DNA from: Amaranthus tricolor
Lineage: Eukaryota; Streptophyta; Magnoliopsida; Caryophyllales; Amaranthaceae
Assembly (NCBI RefSeq): GCF_026212465.1
Contig: NC_080063.1
Coordinates: 7,511,702-7,575,701, forward strand
Direction: 5' to 3'
Length of the DNA stretch: 64,000 bases
This document shows, one piece after another, positions 45,487 through 57,060 of this stretch. Position numbers and translations under genes: made by a program. A model generated the notes under the pieces. The model was not told the origin of the DNA. It saw only the letters and a list, made by a program, of their open reading frames with translations, and searched no databases. Each line of letters starts with the position of its first letter. Position 1 is the stretch's first letter.

Positions 45487-48400
45487 TCACTTGGCACTGG
45501 CAAGCTCTTGACGCAACAGCTTGGCGGCAGCAACCATATTAGACAATGCGGGCTGAACCTCTGCATACTTACGGGTTTTGAGACCACAGTCAGGGTTTAC
45601 CCACAAGACATGGGACTCCAAAACTGCAAGCATCTTCCTGATACGGTCAGCAATTTCTTCGGTTGGTGGAATCCTAGGAGAGTGGATGTCATAGACACCA
45701 GGGCCAATACCAGCACCGTACTTGACTCCCTCACGGAAAACTGAGAGTAGCTTCTCGTCAGATCGGGAGTTCTCAATGGTGATGACATCGGCATCCATGT
45801 CGATGATGGAGTGAATGATGTCGTTGAAGTGAGAGTAGCACATGTGAGTGTGAATCTGGGTTGTGTCTTGGACACCAACGTTGGTGATACGGAAAGAGTG
45901 GACAGCCCACTTCAAATAGAATTCGTGCTCAGACTTCCTGAGTGGCAAACCTTCTCTCAAAGCAGCCTCGTCAATTTGGATAACATTGATACCAGCCTTC
46001 TCAAGATCTTCCACCTCATCCTTGATGGCCAAAGCAATCTGGTAGCAAGTCTCGTGCCTGTGTGCGCAAATGAATATATGATAAATTCGTATCTCCTGAG
46101 TCCAAACTATGATAAGGTGCGCAGAATTATCAGGTCAAGTATTGAAGGCAGAAAAAAGAGCATACCTGGGTTGATCATTTCTGACAAAAGACCAGTTGAG
46201 GATGGTAACTGGCCCGGTAAGCATACCCTTCATTGGACGGGAAGTCATGCTTTGAGCAGCGGATGACCAGAACACGGTCATTGGGTTGGGGCGGCTGACA
46301 TCACCATAGATAATTGGAGGCTTCACACAGCGAGAACCATAAGATTGCACCCAACCATTCACGGTAAAGGCAAAACCAGACAATTGCTCCCCAAAGTATT
46401 CAACCATATCATTCCTCTACAAAAGTGAAAATAAACACAATTAGAACAAAATCCTAAACAATAAACTTCTACATGGATTTCACTAAAACTATGCACTATA
46501 ATCACCTCTGGCTCTCCGTGCACAAGAACATCAATGTCAAGCTCTTCTTGGAGCTTGACAACCTTGCTGATCTCCTCCTTGATGGCCTTAACATACTCTT
46601 CCTCAGAAATCCTATGAAAGTAAATAAAAAGAAAAGTTATTAGAAATTGCTAAATTACGCAGAATGGAGATTTAGAGAGCTGGGTTCAAAAGGCTACAAC
46701 TTACTTCTTGGCCTTGTATTCACGACGCACTCTCCTAAGCTCCACAGTCTGTGGGAAGGATCCAATGGTAGTGGTAGGGAGAATAGGAAGGTTAAGCTTC
46801 TTCTGCTGAGCATCGAGTCTGGCACTAACATTTGTTGCACGACGGTGGTCTGAGCCCTTCAATCCAGCAGCCTAGTTTGTATCAAACAGCAAACATCAAT
46901 AACATGAAAATTTTTCACCATTGACATTCCGCATTAAAAAAAATCACAAAAAGATTCCAGAAAATTACTTACAGCTTTTTGGACTGCTTCATTGTTAACC
47001 CTTGGGGAAGACTTCCTTGATGCCTGAGCAGCAGCATTTGCAGAGAAGAAGGCCTGAAAATTTTGTCATACACGAATCAGTGATCAAAGACTCAAAATTC
47101 ATAACCAATGAGAGAACCATAACAGATTAACAGTTAAATTAAATATACAAGAAAAATTTACCTCATCTTTTTGACCACCCAAAGCCTTGGCCAAAGCATT
47201 GACTTCAACAACTTTCTGGGCAGCAAATGCAAGCCAGGACTTTATTTCATCATCAAGCTTAGTCTCGTTAACAAGATCAACAGCAGTATGAAGAAGTGAG
47301 CAGGAAGTGGAAACAACAAGTTTGTCTGAGAGAAAATAACAAATACATTAGTAAAGACTTCTTCATATGGAAAACTACTTTAAATGTAAGCAAGATCACA
47401 AACCTTTTCCAACAATGCTCTCAAGACCTTCCAGAGTAGCAAGGGAAGAAGCAAGGTCGTTAGCCCAGATGTTCCTTCCATCAACAACTCCAGCAAAAAG
47501 ATATTTGCCTGATGGGAATCCACCCTTAATCAAATCCAAGGTCTTTGTACCACGAACCAAATCAAACCCAAATCCAGTGACACCCTTTAAAGAGACAAGG
47601 GTTTTGTACGCCTCTGGGGTAACATCAGCAAAGTAAGTCTCTACAACAACGTTCAAACCAGAGAAAGTAGATTCTAATTCGGCGTAAGCATCAGTGAAAG
47701 CTTGCAATTGGTGAGCATCAAGATCCCTCACAAGAAGAGGCTCATCTAATTGAATCCAAGAAGCACCAGCAGCCTTGAGTTCAGAAATGACTTCCCTGCA
47801 AGCATAGCCAGTATCAGTACCAATGAACAAAACGCAAAAAACAGTTCACTGAAGTTAATCTATAGATAATGGCAATTCTCACTTGTATATAACAAGAATC
47901 TTGGGAAGAAGAGAGAGCAAAGAGAATGATTTCTCAACACCCTTAGCAGGCTTGGACAACAACAGATAAGAAACTGGTCCAACAAGAACTGGGACAGTGT
48001 CAACTCCAAGCTGTTTAACAAAAGATCAAATTATATTAAGTATCTGGGCATGAGAATCGACTGCAGAAAACTAAATTGCTATCATAGAAAACCAGTAGAG
48101 ATTTTTAGAAGCTTGTAGTTGTAATACAGAAATAACCTATGGCCTACTATGTGCAACACAGACTAACAACAATTTGATCATTTGGCAACATTAAATTTTT
48201 GCTCAATATGAGAAGGATGTTATACAATCAAAAGACAGAAAGCCTCTACAGAGAAACCAATGAACATAAACGATTCAAACTTGGTTTTAAAAACCTATCT
48301 GAAAACCAAGGGCCTCATTATTAAGATTAAAACTCTCAAACTAGCTCTATGTTGAATTTCTTCGTATTGAATCCTAGATCATAGCTTAAACTCAATTATG

Positions 48401-51210
48401 TCATCTCAAAATTAAGTACTCCCTCCGTCCCTATGAGAATGCACCCATTTTATTTTGGGTGAAATTTAGTGAAGAGAGAAAATAAGTTTGTGGATGAGAT
48501 TTAAAGAAATAAAATAGGGTCATTGCCATAAAAGGAAAGGGTGCAAAGTGAGTGAGACAACCTAAAATGAAAAGAGATGCAAATTGAGAGGGAGAGAGGG
48601 AGTATGTATCAAGCAAAGGAACAAACATTAATATTTATAGCTGCCTGGTTCATTATCATATAGAAAAAGCAAAGAGCGTGAATTTTAAAAGGTTTGTCAA
48701 TCAACACATACAGCCTTGGCCTCCTTGTATTCGTCCACAGCCTTGTGAGAAGCATAAGAGAAGTTTACATCTGGGCCCAACTCAGGAACAATGTAATGGC
48801 TGCAAGAAGCACAATCGCATATTAGCAAAAAAGAAAATCTTCAAAACAGGACATTCAGCTTATTTTCAAAGGTATCTAGCATCACTTACTAGTTGGTGTC
48901 AAACCACTTTGTCATTTCCATAGCAGGAACAGAGGCATTTCCTCTGGCCATGGAGAAGTACACATCAAATCCAATCTCACCACCATTCCACCCATATCTT
49001 GGAGGAACAGCACCAAGCATGGCAGTGGTATCAAGGACCTGGTCGTAGTAAGCAAAGGTGTTGCTAGGAATGTACTTGATACCGACATCAGCCATCTGCT
49101 TCCAGATGGATGATCTGAGATCAGCGGCCACCTTTTTCAAATCCTCAGCACTGCTCTTACCATCCCAGAAAGATTCAAGAGCAAATTTGAGCTCTCTCTT
49201 TGGTCCCATACGGGGGTATCCAACAATGTGAGATGCCATACTGCAGATCAATAAATACAATTCAAGCAGAAATTAGCGCCACTGACCATACAACCTCTAG
49301 TTTAAGGTCACGTTGACATCTAACTACTGACATGTTTAAGGCCATAGAACTACCATGAAAGAGAAATTCAAGATTAATGACAAATATCATAGCACATAAG
49401 TATCAAATTACTAATATGTTAAACGTTTCCACAATTCAGGTGTCTTTGTTATTCATTTGTAGTTGCACCAATCATCTACTTTAATTTTTGCCATATTCAT
49501 ACCAATTTTTAAACCCACCGACTTTTACCTTTCCATCCTAGCAATTGACAAATAAAAAAGCAGACACACACTTGGCACTAATTGCAGGAATTATAACAAA
49601 AAAGGTGTAACGATGTCAGCATAAGTGGAGAAAACATGTTACAGGTATATTTTTTAGGTAAATGATACTCGGATACTCCCTCTGTCAATACTATGACATT
49701 GCAAACATATCAAGAAAATGGTGAAAACAGAGTAATAAATGTTGAAACCTAACTGCTTTTTTTGTGTTGTCTCCTTTACTTTGTATTATTTCCTTATTCA
49801 CAATTTTTCTAATGAGACTGTCTCCAGTTGACCCAATGTAAATATTTAGGATCCTAAAGTGATTATTCATAATTTTAAATGCTAATCACTTATGGTTTTA
49901 AAGTAATCACTTTTATAACTATAAAAGTGATCACTTATAATTACGACTTTAAAGTAATCAAATAGTCCGATCTATCTCATTGTAAGAGAGTATCATACAA
50001 CACATGTCGGACACTTCTCTCTTTGAATATCATCTATATATTTAATTCTCCTTTTATATTATCAGCAGAACTCAATCTCTTTTTTTTTACATGCATATTC
50101 ACTAAACTACAAAATATTGTAAACTTTAAATATCATCCATAATTTTTGATATAATTCAGACAATTCACACAATTCAATATATTTTTCTTTAATAATCACC
50201 TATTTCTTTTTTATTCATTTCATTCTTTTTGATTCAATTCATTGGCACATGGGAATATATTATCACAAATCACATGTGTATGAAATAATTAAATTACGCA
50301 TAAGATGTCCGCCTGACTACGGTGTATCTTAAAAGGCATTTAAAGCTCGCTATATTTGGTGTGATTCAGCCTTTATATTTGATCTACATACTCCTACCTT
50401 ATACTTCATCCGTTCTAAATACTAACTAAACTACATTATGAAAAACTATTCGATCGTTCAAATTTATACTTAAATCAAATCTTATTTGACATACTTTTAT
50501 AATGTTAACTTTTTTTTTTAATTTAAGACATTCATAGTTCAATATAAAAATATTGAAATAACACAAAGTCAAATATTATAAGTATAATAAAATATAAAAA
50601 GTACTAATTAAAGTAATCAAGGTAAGCATGTTATCTAACGTGAATATTCGAATAAATCAAACACTTATAGGTGCATAGCCCTACGCTAATTTCAAATTAA
50701 TTATGAATCAACAAAAATAATATCATCACAAAATAGATCAATCGCAAGCTTAACTAATGACATTATTAGCATATAAATACAATCGCAACAGATCTAGTAA
50801 TAGTATCAGATCTATGTAATTTCCTATGATCCTACATAAAGTAAGCATCAGATCTAAATACATTTAGATGTAAAATAAAACTTCAGATCCCAAAGCAAAA
50901 ATAAATCACCAAACCATATGCAGCAAAGCAGATCTAAAACAACCAAAATAAATTCAAAAGAAAAACTCACATAGAAGAAGAGTGACAAACTTTAATTTGT
51001 TTTTTATACATAAAAAAGCATCATTTAATCAGACAGAAATGAAAATAAATAAAAATGCTTAAAATTACAAGAATAGAAGATGATAGAAATAGAAAAATGT
51101 CGGATTTAGAAAATCAGAATTTAGAAAGAGAAGAAAATCACGGAAGAACAGACAGAAGGATGAGAAAGAGAGGGAGAGGGGCAGAGGGAGAGAGAGTACC
51201 CAGAAGCCAT
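45487..51210 (-). CDS. METS: Methionine synthase, cobalamin-independent, copy B
   Basis: Direct duplicate of the gene at 8.1-13.1 kb, with identical exon structure (minus strand): 51210-51200, 49240-48890, 48799-48712, 48010-47883, 47795-47404, 47325-47162, 47053-46973, 46871-46705, 46611-46506, 46416-46166, 46057-45487. From the ATG at 49239 it encodes 765 residues and differs from copy A at residue 756 (Leu instead of Gln); the other coding differences noticed are silent. Zinc ligands His647, Cys649, Glu671 and Cys733 are intact, so it should be active. The in-frame upstream ATG in exon 1 (51210, MASG extension) is also conserved. The first intron is 1,959 bp against 1,203 bp in copy A. The promoter is compact: TATA at 51315-51308 and a G-box about 320 bp from the exon-1 ATG. 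The copies probably differ in expression rather than in enzyme function. Confidence 0.96.
48419..48602. mobile_element. Stowaway MITE in an intron of METS copy B
   Basis: A 184-bp element with ends CTCCCTCCGTCCCTATGAGA and GAGGGAGAGAGGGAG, flanked by TA, at the same intron site as the element in copy A. It keeps interior sequence that copy A has lost. Confidence 0.85.
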
Positions 51211-51307
51211 TAGAGAGTCCTTGGCAGAGATGAGTTCCAACCACCAAGTGTAAGGTAAAGAGATGGTAATAGGAGAAGGCGAGCAAATATGAAATGAGTG
51301 TGTGGGG

Positions 51308-51315
51308 TATTTATA
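51308..51315 (-). promoter_or_regulatory. TATA box of METS copy B
   Basis: The minus strand reads CTATAAATA about 98 bp upstream of the exon-1 ATG at 51210, equivalent to the copy A TATA box. Confidence 0.75.
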
Positions 51316-51528
51316 GAGGGAGGGGTGGGGGTTGGTGATTGTTTCTCACTCTACTCTGTAAATACGTACTAGTATTCTGTATTTCTTTTGCCTTTTTTAT
51401 TTTCTTTTTTGAGGGGCTGATTTTTGCCCAAAATTCTATGCATTTTTTTATTTTAAAATTGCTTATTTATAATTGGAAAATGTGGGAGTACGTGTGAGTT
51501 AGCGATCTGAATTTATGACTATGAGTGG

Positions 51529-51545
51529 CACGTGAAGGGCACGCA
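51529..51545 (-). promoter_or_regulatory. G-box block upstream of METS copy B
   Basis: GGCACGTGAAGGGCACG holds a G-box (CACGTG, 51529-51534) inside a block conserved with copy A (TTAGCGATCTGAAT ... TTGGTGTAGTGGTTG). It stands about 210 bp upstream of the TATA box here against about 1.3 kb in copy A. Confidence 0.55.
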
Positions 51546-51933
51546 TTTGGTGTAGTGGTTGGATTTGTTTGTAAGATTTATTCACTCCCAAAGAAATAAC
51601 CCATTTTAAATGGGGTGAAAATTACAAAATGAGTAAAAGTGATAATAAAAACATATAGTTTTAGTCCTATTAATTTTTAATACGAAGATTAAGAGATTGG
51701 ATATAGTGGATTAAAGTAAATTAGAAAGAAAATATAGAATGTAAAATTAGTGATGTCATATGCAAAAAAATAATGTAAAATTATTAGAACAGGTTAAAAT
51801 AAAAAATAAGGCAATTAAAATTAACAAGTATATTATATAAAAAAATAGAAAGTATATCAATAAAATAAAAAATAAATTAAATGTTTAGATAAAAATTAAA
51901 AATAAATGTAGATCACAAAAAATATAACACATA

Positions 51934-52400
51934 CTCCCTCCGTCTCTTTTTAATTTGCGTCACTTTTTATTTTAGTTTGTCCTACTCATTTTGCACCTTA
52001 TTCCCTTCGTTTTCATATGTTCTTCTCAAATAGAATTTACAAATTTTATCATCAAACTTTGACTACGATTTCTCATCAATCTAAAAGAAAAACTATTCAT
52101 GTAAGATTTTCTAAGATTCGTCTCAATATATACTTTCTAAATATCAACTTTTTAGAATTTTTAAAAATTCACAATTTAAATTATTTGATTTTAAAGTTTG
52201 CATTGAAATTTGAAAATAGAGGGAGTATTTCTTTTTAGCAATAGTTTCAATTTCTCTCTTTTAATACCATTTACAAACTTATTATCTCTTCATCTTAACC
52301 ACTTATTTTAATCATTCAAATCAATTAACTTAGTAAACGTATTTATCATTTATTCATTTTCATTAAATTTCATCTAAAATATTTATATAGAGGGGGAACA
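51934..52400. mobile_element. Stowaway-like MITE containing a second one
   Basis: The left end is TA-CTCCCTCCGTCTCTTTTTAA. The right end is less clear, near TATATAGAGGGGGAAC (52385-52400). The interior is split by the element at 52001-52225. Confidence 0.5.
52001..52225. mobile_element. Stowaway MITE nested in another Stowaway-like element
   Basis: Ends TTCCCTTCGTTTTCATATG and TTTGAAAATAGAGGGAG, flanked by TA; 225 bp. The short open frame crossing it is incidental. Confidence 0.65.
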
Positions 52401-54029
52401 AATAAAAGGATGAATTTAAATGGAGAAAAAGGTTAGTTTGAGGTAGGTGGGTCCTTTAATACAACCATACTCACATCGTATTCAGATTGGCTCCGATGAG
52501 TGTGCTCTTCCGCAAACCAAAATTGTACTGTTCGATTGCGATTATCCACCTGTCCAAACCGTCGGTCGAATTAACAACATCTTCTAACTTTTCTATCTTT
52601 ATTTTTTCTATTTTTATATTTTTATTTAAAATGATTTTTTAAACAAAAACTGTTATTAAACTAAAACCACATTTATTATCGATTAGAAGAGTACAATAAT
52701 TGAGAAAGACTTATTATTGTTATACTAAAATATTATGGATCAGTTTCAAACAAAACTTTCAACTAAATTAGCAGTGAAGTTAACTTTTTAGGTTAGGAAT
52801 GGTTAAATATTTTCATCATATGTAGTCGTATCTATGTTATACTCCTTTCTGTTCATTTTAAAATGTTGATAATAATTAAATTACTTTGAGACGAATTAAA
52901 CAAGTACCACTGTCTCCAATTTATGTCTTGAATTCGATTTTAACCTATCCATCTCATTTCCTCGTACTCTGTGATAATAAAAAATTTATAGATTAAATTT
53001 ATATTACAAACTAATAGTGATGATTAATAATACAAAATTTCAAATGGGACATTTGAAGTGGCAAGTTTTGACATTTATAAGCTTTTTAAAAAAAATTCTA
53101 AAAAATAAGTTTTTTGGCAATTTCCAAAATAAGCGTATCTCATTTTGAGACTCTAGGAAGACATTTTTGTTGTTAGTAATAGTACATAAAAATGTGTGAC
53201 TTTAATGACTTCATCAGAAGAACAAGTACTGTTCGTTTTGACTTTAGGCTCGAACTTAAAGAAAAAAATACTTTTAAAGAAGCTTATTTTTTTATAGTTT
53301 TCAAAAGTGTTTTAAAGTGGATGTGAGGGAGTATAATTTGACAATTACGACGATAATGAATTTTTCTTTTACGGTAATAAAGAAAGACAAAAATAAAAGT
53401 ATTATTATTATCTAATTATATTTATCATTTTTAATTTGTCCAAATTAATTACTAGATTTTTATTCGACACTATTTTCTCATTTCATTTTATCATAATATT
53501 TCAATTATCTTTTTCTATTTATACACACCAGTGAACTAAATAAAGTAAAATACTTCATAAACTGATCATTATGACAAAGGAGAGTAATTGAAGAAGATGA
53601 GTTGATCACTTGTTGTGCTAGAAGCTTCATTTAATTGCATTGCGAAATTAAGTTTTGATGAATCTAGAGTCAATTAATTAATAAATTAAATTGATGTGAT
53701 AAACAAAATTAAATTGATTTTTGATTATAATTTATATATGTATTTGAGAACATGCATAAAACATGTTCTAAAATACTATTGAGATGTTGTAGTTTATGGT
53801 GACTCTTTAAAATTGAATAAACATTTAAATATTAAATAAAAAATTATAGGAGAGGAACAAAGGTATTTTTATATCATAGTCAAAAGAATACATTGAGAAG
53901 ATGTTGCAACGATATTAGGGTGCGGTGAAATAGTTGCTAAGGTACTTGAATGGAACCTCAAAAGTGTTGTAATTTGTGACTTTATATTAATAATTAAATT
54001 TATAAAATAAAGTTACATAAACTTAGTAA
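52401..54029. other. Intergenic spacer
   Basis: AT-rich. Positions 53100-53310 carry a dispersed repeat (AATTTCCAAAATAAGCGT, TTAGGCTCGAACTTAAAG) also seen near 4.1 kb and at the right window edge. No gene seen. Confidence 0.4.
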
Positions 54030-54767
54030 GTTACTGACAATGACGCTATATTAGAGTTTAAACAACGTGTTTCAAACTCCAATGTCATCAAGATCGTATG
54101 TATGAAGTGTTGTGAAAAATAAATTACACTATCCATGAAAATAATATTTGTAAGAGAAAATAATGCAACAAAATGATACAAAGATTTAACAAGGTTCAAC
54201 CAATGAAAGCTACGCCCTCCGGTGTGTAGTATCTCACTTATATTATACAAAGGAGTTCAAAGAACTCTCAAATTGGAGAATTACAATAGAGAAGAGATTA
54301 GGCTATGTGTTTAGGCTTGGGGTATGTTGTGGATGTGTTACAATGGCATATGAGACCTCTATTTATAGAGGTTTGTACATTAATGAGCATTACATAATTA
54401 AGGCTAAGGATTAATGCACAATAAACAACTTCAAGGAACATCAAGAGTCGAAAACCTAATCCAATGCTCGATCAAGGCAGTGCTTCATTACTTGGATGCC
54501 TCGTACAAGAATCTTCACTCTTTAGTCTTCTCAATAACTATCATTCATCATGCCATAAATCTTATGTTTAAGTCACTCCTTAATTCCTCCATAACTTCAT
54601 GAATTAATTTTAGCACTTAAACACTATTATCAATCACACATTAAGTTACAAACTTAACTCACCCATTAACCCCATCTTATTTCCTTCATTGGATCCCAAC
54701 TCTATGCTCACACTAGTGCATAGTCATGAATGGTGTACTCAAGTCACCAATTAACACTAACAATCTC
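54030..54767 (-). mobile_element. Copia 3' LTR, minus orientation
   Basis: On the minus strand the polypurine tract and LTR start read AAGGTGGAGAT-TGTTAGTGTTAATTGG at about 54780-54752, the standard copia arrangement. A TATA box (CTCTATAAATAGAGG) stands at 54368-54355. The far end near 54030 is not exactly fixed. Confidence 0.55.
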
Positions 54768-55021
54768 CACCTTGACTTGTGTTCACCCAAATCAATGACA
54801 TTCTCTAATTCACTCCATCATAATATAACAACTTACACAACATTATATACTCAAAATAAAAACAAATACAACACATGTGTACAAATAAAGCACATGCTCT
54901 AAATTGCCCTCAAAGGGCTCACAAGAGTATGAATTTTTTACCAATCAAGTCCATACATCCCATGGACTTATTGGGGTATGTTGGAATTATTCTCGATGTT
55001 TCATTACTCAAAGAAGTATCA

Positions 55022-56261
55022 TCATCATCTTCATCATCATGCTTGGTTAAAGTAGTGGACACACAAGCCGAATAATTAAGGTTGAACTCACAAGCTTATA
55101 CAAGCCATCATCAATGGATCCTTTCAAGAATAAATTAGGACCCTTGCCAACCTTTAAAACTCCACCTTCACCAACACATCTAAAATCTTCTTTATCCAAA
55201 ATACTAAGGAAAATTAAGTGTCTATTCATACTTGGAATATGAAGGACTCCGATCAATGTTCTTACAACACCATCAAACATGATAAATTTAACATCTCCAA
55301 CACCAACTATCGGACAATTAGCCTAATTGCCCATAGTGACTTTCCTTCCATCAAACTTTTGATAAGTTGAGAAGAAACTAGAGTTAAAATTCATGTGTCT
55401 CGAACATCCCGAATTCAAAATCCAAGAATCACTACCTTTGTACTCACTAGTAACTACAAGAGCACCAACATCATAATCCTCACTTTCAACATAGCTAGCT
55501 TCGATGGAACTAGCTTTCACGGATTTGCTTTCATCGGTTTGTTTGGCTTTCAATTTCCAACAATCTTTCTTGAGGTGGCTTTTCTTCTTACAAAAGTTGC
55601 AAGTCATGCCTCTTTTGTTCCTTCTTGACTCCTTAACAAATAAAGCATCATTGGATTCTTTGGACTCTTTTTGAGCAAATTGAGAATCAATAAGGTCCTT
55701 TTGATTCAAGGCCATTCTAACATCCTCGCTACTCAACGTGTCTCGTCTATATAACAAGGTTTCCCTAAATGCTTATAAGAAGGCGGTAGTGAAACTAACA
55801 ATAGAAAAGCCAAATCCAAATCATCCGCTTTTACATCAATATTTTGAAAATCCATAATTATTGAGTAAAATTCATCAAGGTGTGGTTTCATAGCCTTCCC
55901 TTCTTGTAATCTGAGATCATACAAACGACTCTTTAGCAAAATTCGATTGGTAATTCCATGCAGAGTGATTCCAACTTTTCCCAAATGCTTTTTGAAGTTT
56001 CCTTCTTTACTACTTCTCTCAAAACTTCATTAAAGAGACAAAGTTATTTGGCGGATAGAGCCTTCACATCCATTTCTTCCCATTTTGCTCACTTGTGCCT
56101 TTGGCTTTCTTCTCCTCACCATGAAGTGCTTTATGCACTCTATTTTGTATCAAAAATGCTTTCATTTTGACATGCCATAAGCCAAAATTCACGTTCCTAT
56201 CAAACTTCTCAATATCGAGTTTCATTGTAGTCTTGTGATGAACAAAATGAACAAATTTCAT
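55022..56261 (-). pseudogene. Copia retrotransposon gag-protease relic
   Basis: Minus-strand fragments in several frames carry copia gag (LDIEKFDRNVNFGLWHVKMKA; then DEFYSIIMDFQNIDVKADDL and LLLVSLPPSYKHL), a CCHC zinc knuckle (CNFCKKKSHLKKDC) and a retropepsin-like start where the usual LDSG reads LNSGCSRHM. Homology runs through VLHIPSMNRHL and then stops near 55050. Only a short tail resembling the end of pol (NKSMGCMDLIGKKFIL) follows before the polypurine tract and LTR. Integrase, reverse transcriptase and RNase H are deleted, and frameshifts break the rest. Not functional. Confidence 0.8.
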
Positions 56262-56433
56262 TTTGACATGTCATGTTGCACCAATGAGACCCCTTGGTTG
56301 GTGTTGAACCACTAAGGTTGCAAAGAGGGGGTTAATGACGGTGGTCGGAGGTGGAGTTCCATAACTGAGGTAAGTTCTGATAGATAATGAGTACCGAAAA
56401 AACTAGTCCTCGATTCTCAGATCTGAACTTTAC

Positions 56434-56447
56434 GGCTCTGATACCTT
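56434..56447 (-). other. Retrotransposon primer binding site (initiator Met tRNA)
   Basis: The minus strand reads AAGGTATCAGAGCC, close to the standard plant copia primer binding site TGGTATCAGAGC, directly beside a 5' LTR ending ..TTTTTTCA. It lies upstream of the gag relic in the same orientation. Confidence 0.75.
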
Positions 56448-57060
56448 GAAAAAATTAATTAATGCGGAAATAAAGGTTAAGACAAAGGTTTAGGGTTTTG
56501 AATACTGTTTTTATTAATTAACCAAAGCAATAATAACCCCTATTTATACAAGAATTAAGAGGATTAAACAAGTAAATAAAATATTCTATAAAATTATTAC
56601 AAATCATAATATTCTCTAAAGTATATGCATTATATTTTCCTACATGTTGTGATGGGCATGACTATGTATGAAGAAGGACTTGGATATGTCAAAATAACAA
56701 ATTGAGAAAAAAAATCAAAATATTTTGAATTTAGAGGCAAAGGTGAGGATAACTCGTTCCTAAATGCATGCATATGGGCAACAAGTCGTTGCCCCTCTTT
56801 AACCCATTTCACGTGTTAAATAGAAAAACATCCTCAATACCAAATCATTTTATGCATTATTTAATTCTCAATCATATATTGTTATGTAACGGTGTAAGAC
56901 GGTCTTACCAAGAGAAATAATATATACATTGAAAAAATACTAAATAATCCATCTCATATATATTATGAGAATATATCAATATAAGTTTCTTATTTGAGGT
57001 CGTCTTATCGAAAAATAGTCTTTTACAAGAGTAGCTAATTTCCAATTACATATTCATAAA
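56448..57060 (-). mobile_element. Copia 5' LTR-like region, minus orientation
   Basis: Upstream of the primer binding site, the minus strand carries a TATA box (GTATAAATAGGGG, about 56552-56540) and a leader-like run. It does not resemble the LTR at 54030-54767, so the gag relic may combine pieces of two elements. The outer limit is not fixed. Confidence 0.45.

Larger units (their letters stand above)
45128..51560. repeat. Right unit of the direct proximal duplication containing methionine synthase
   Basis: Counterpart of 7725-14545. Homology begins near CTCCAATCAGCATTATTTCAG and ends past the upstream G-box block. Compared with the left unit it has roughly 0.75 kb more sequence in intron 1, including a segment around 49660-50330 and another at about 50397-50610. 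It lacks the extra promoter sequence. Confidence 0.85.
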
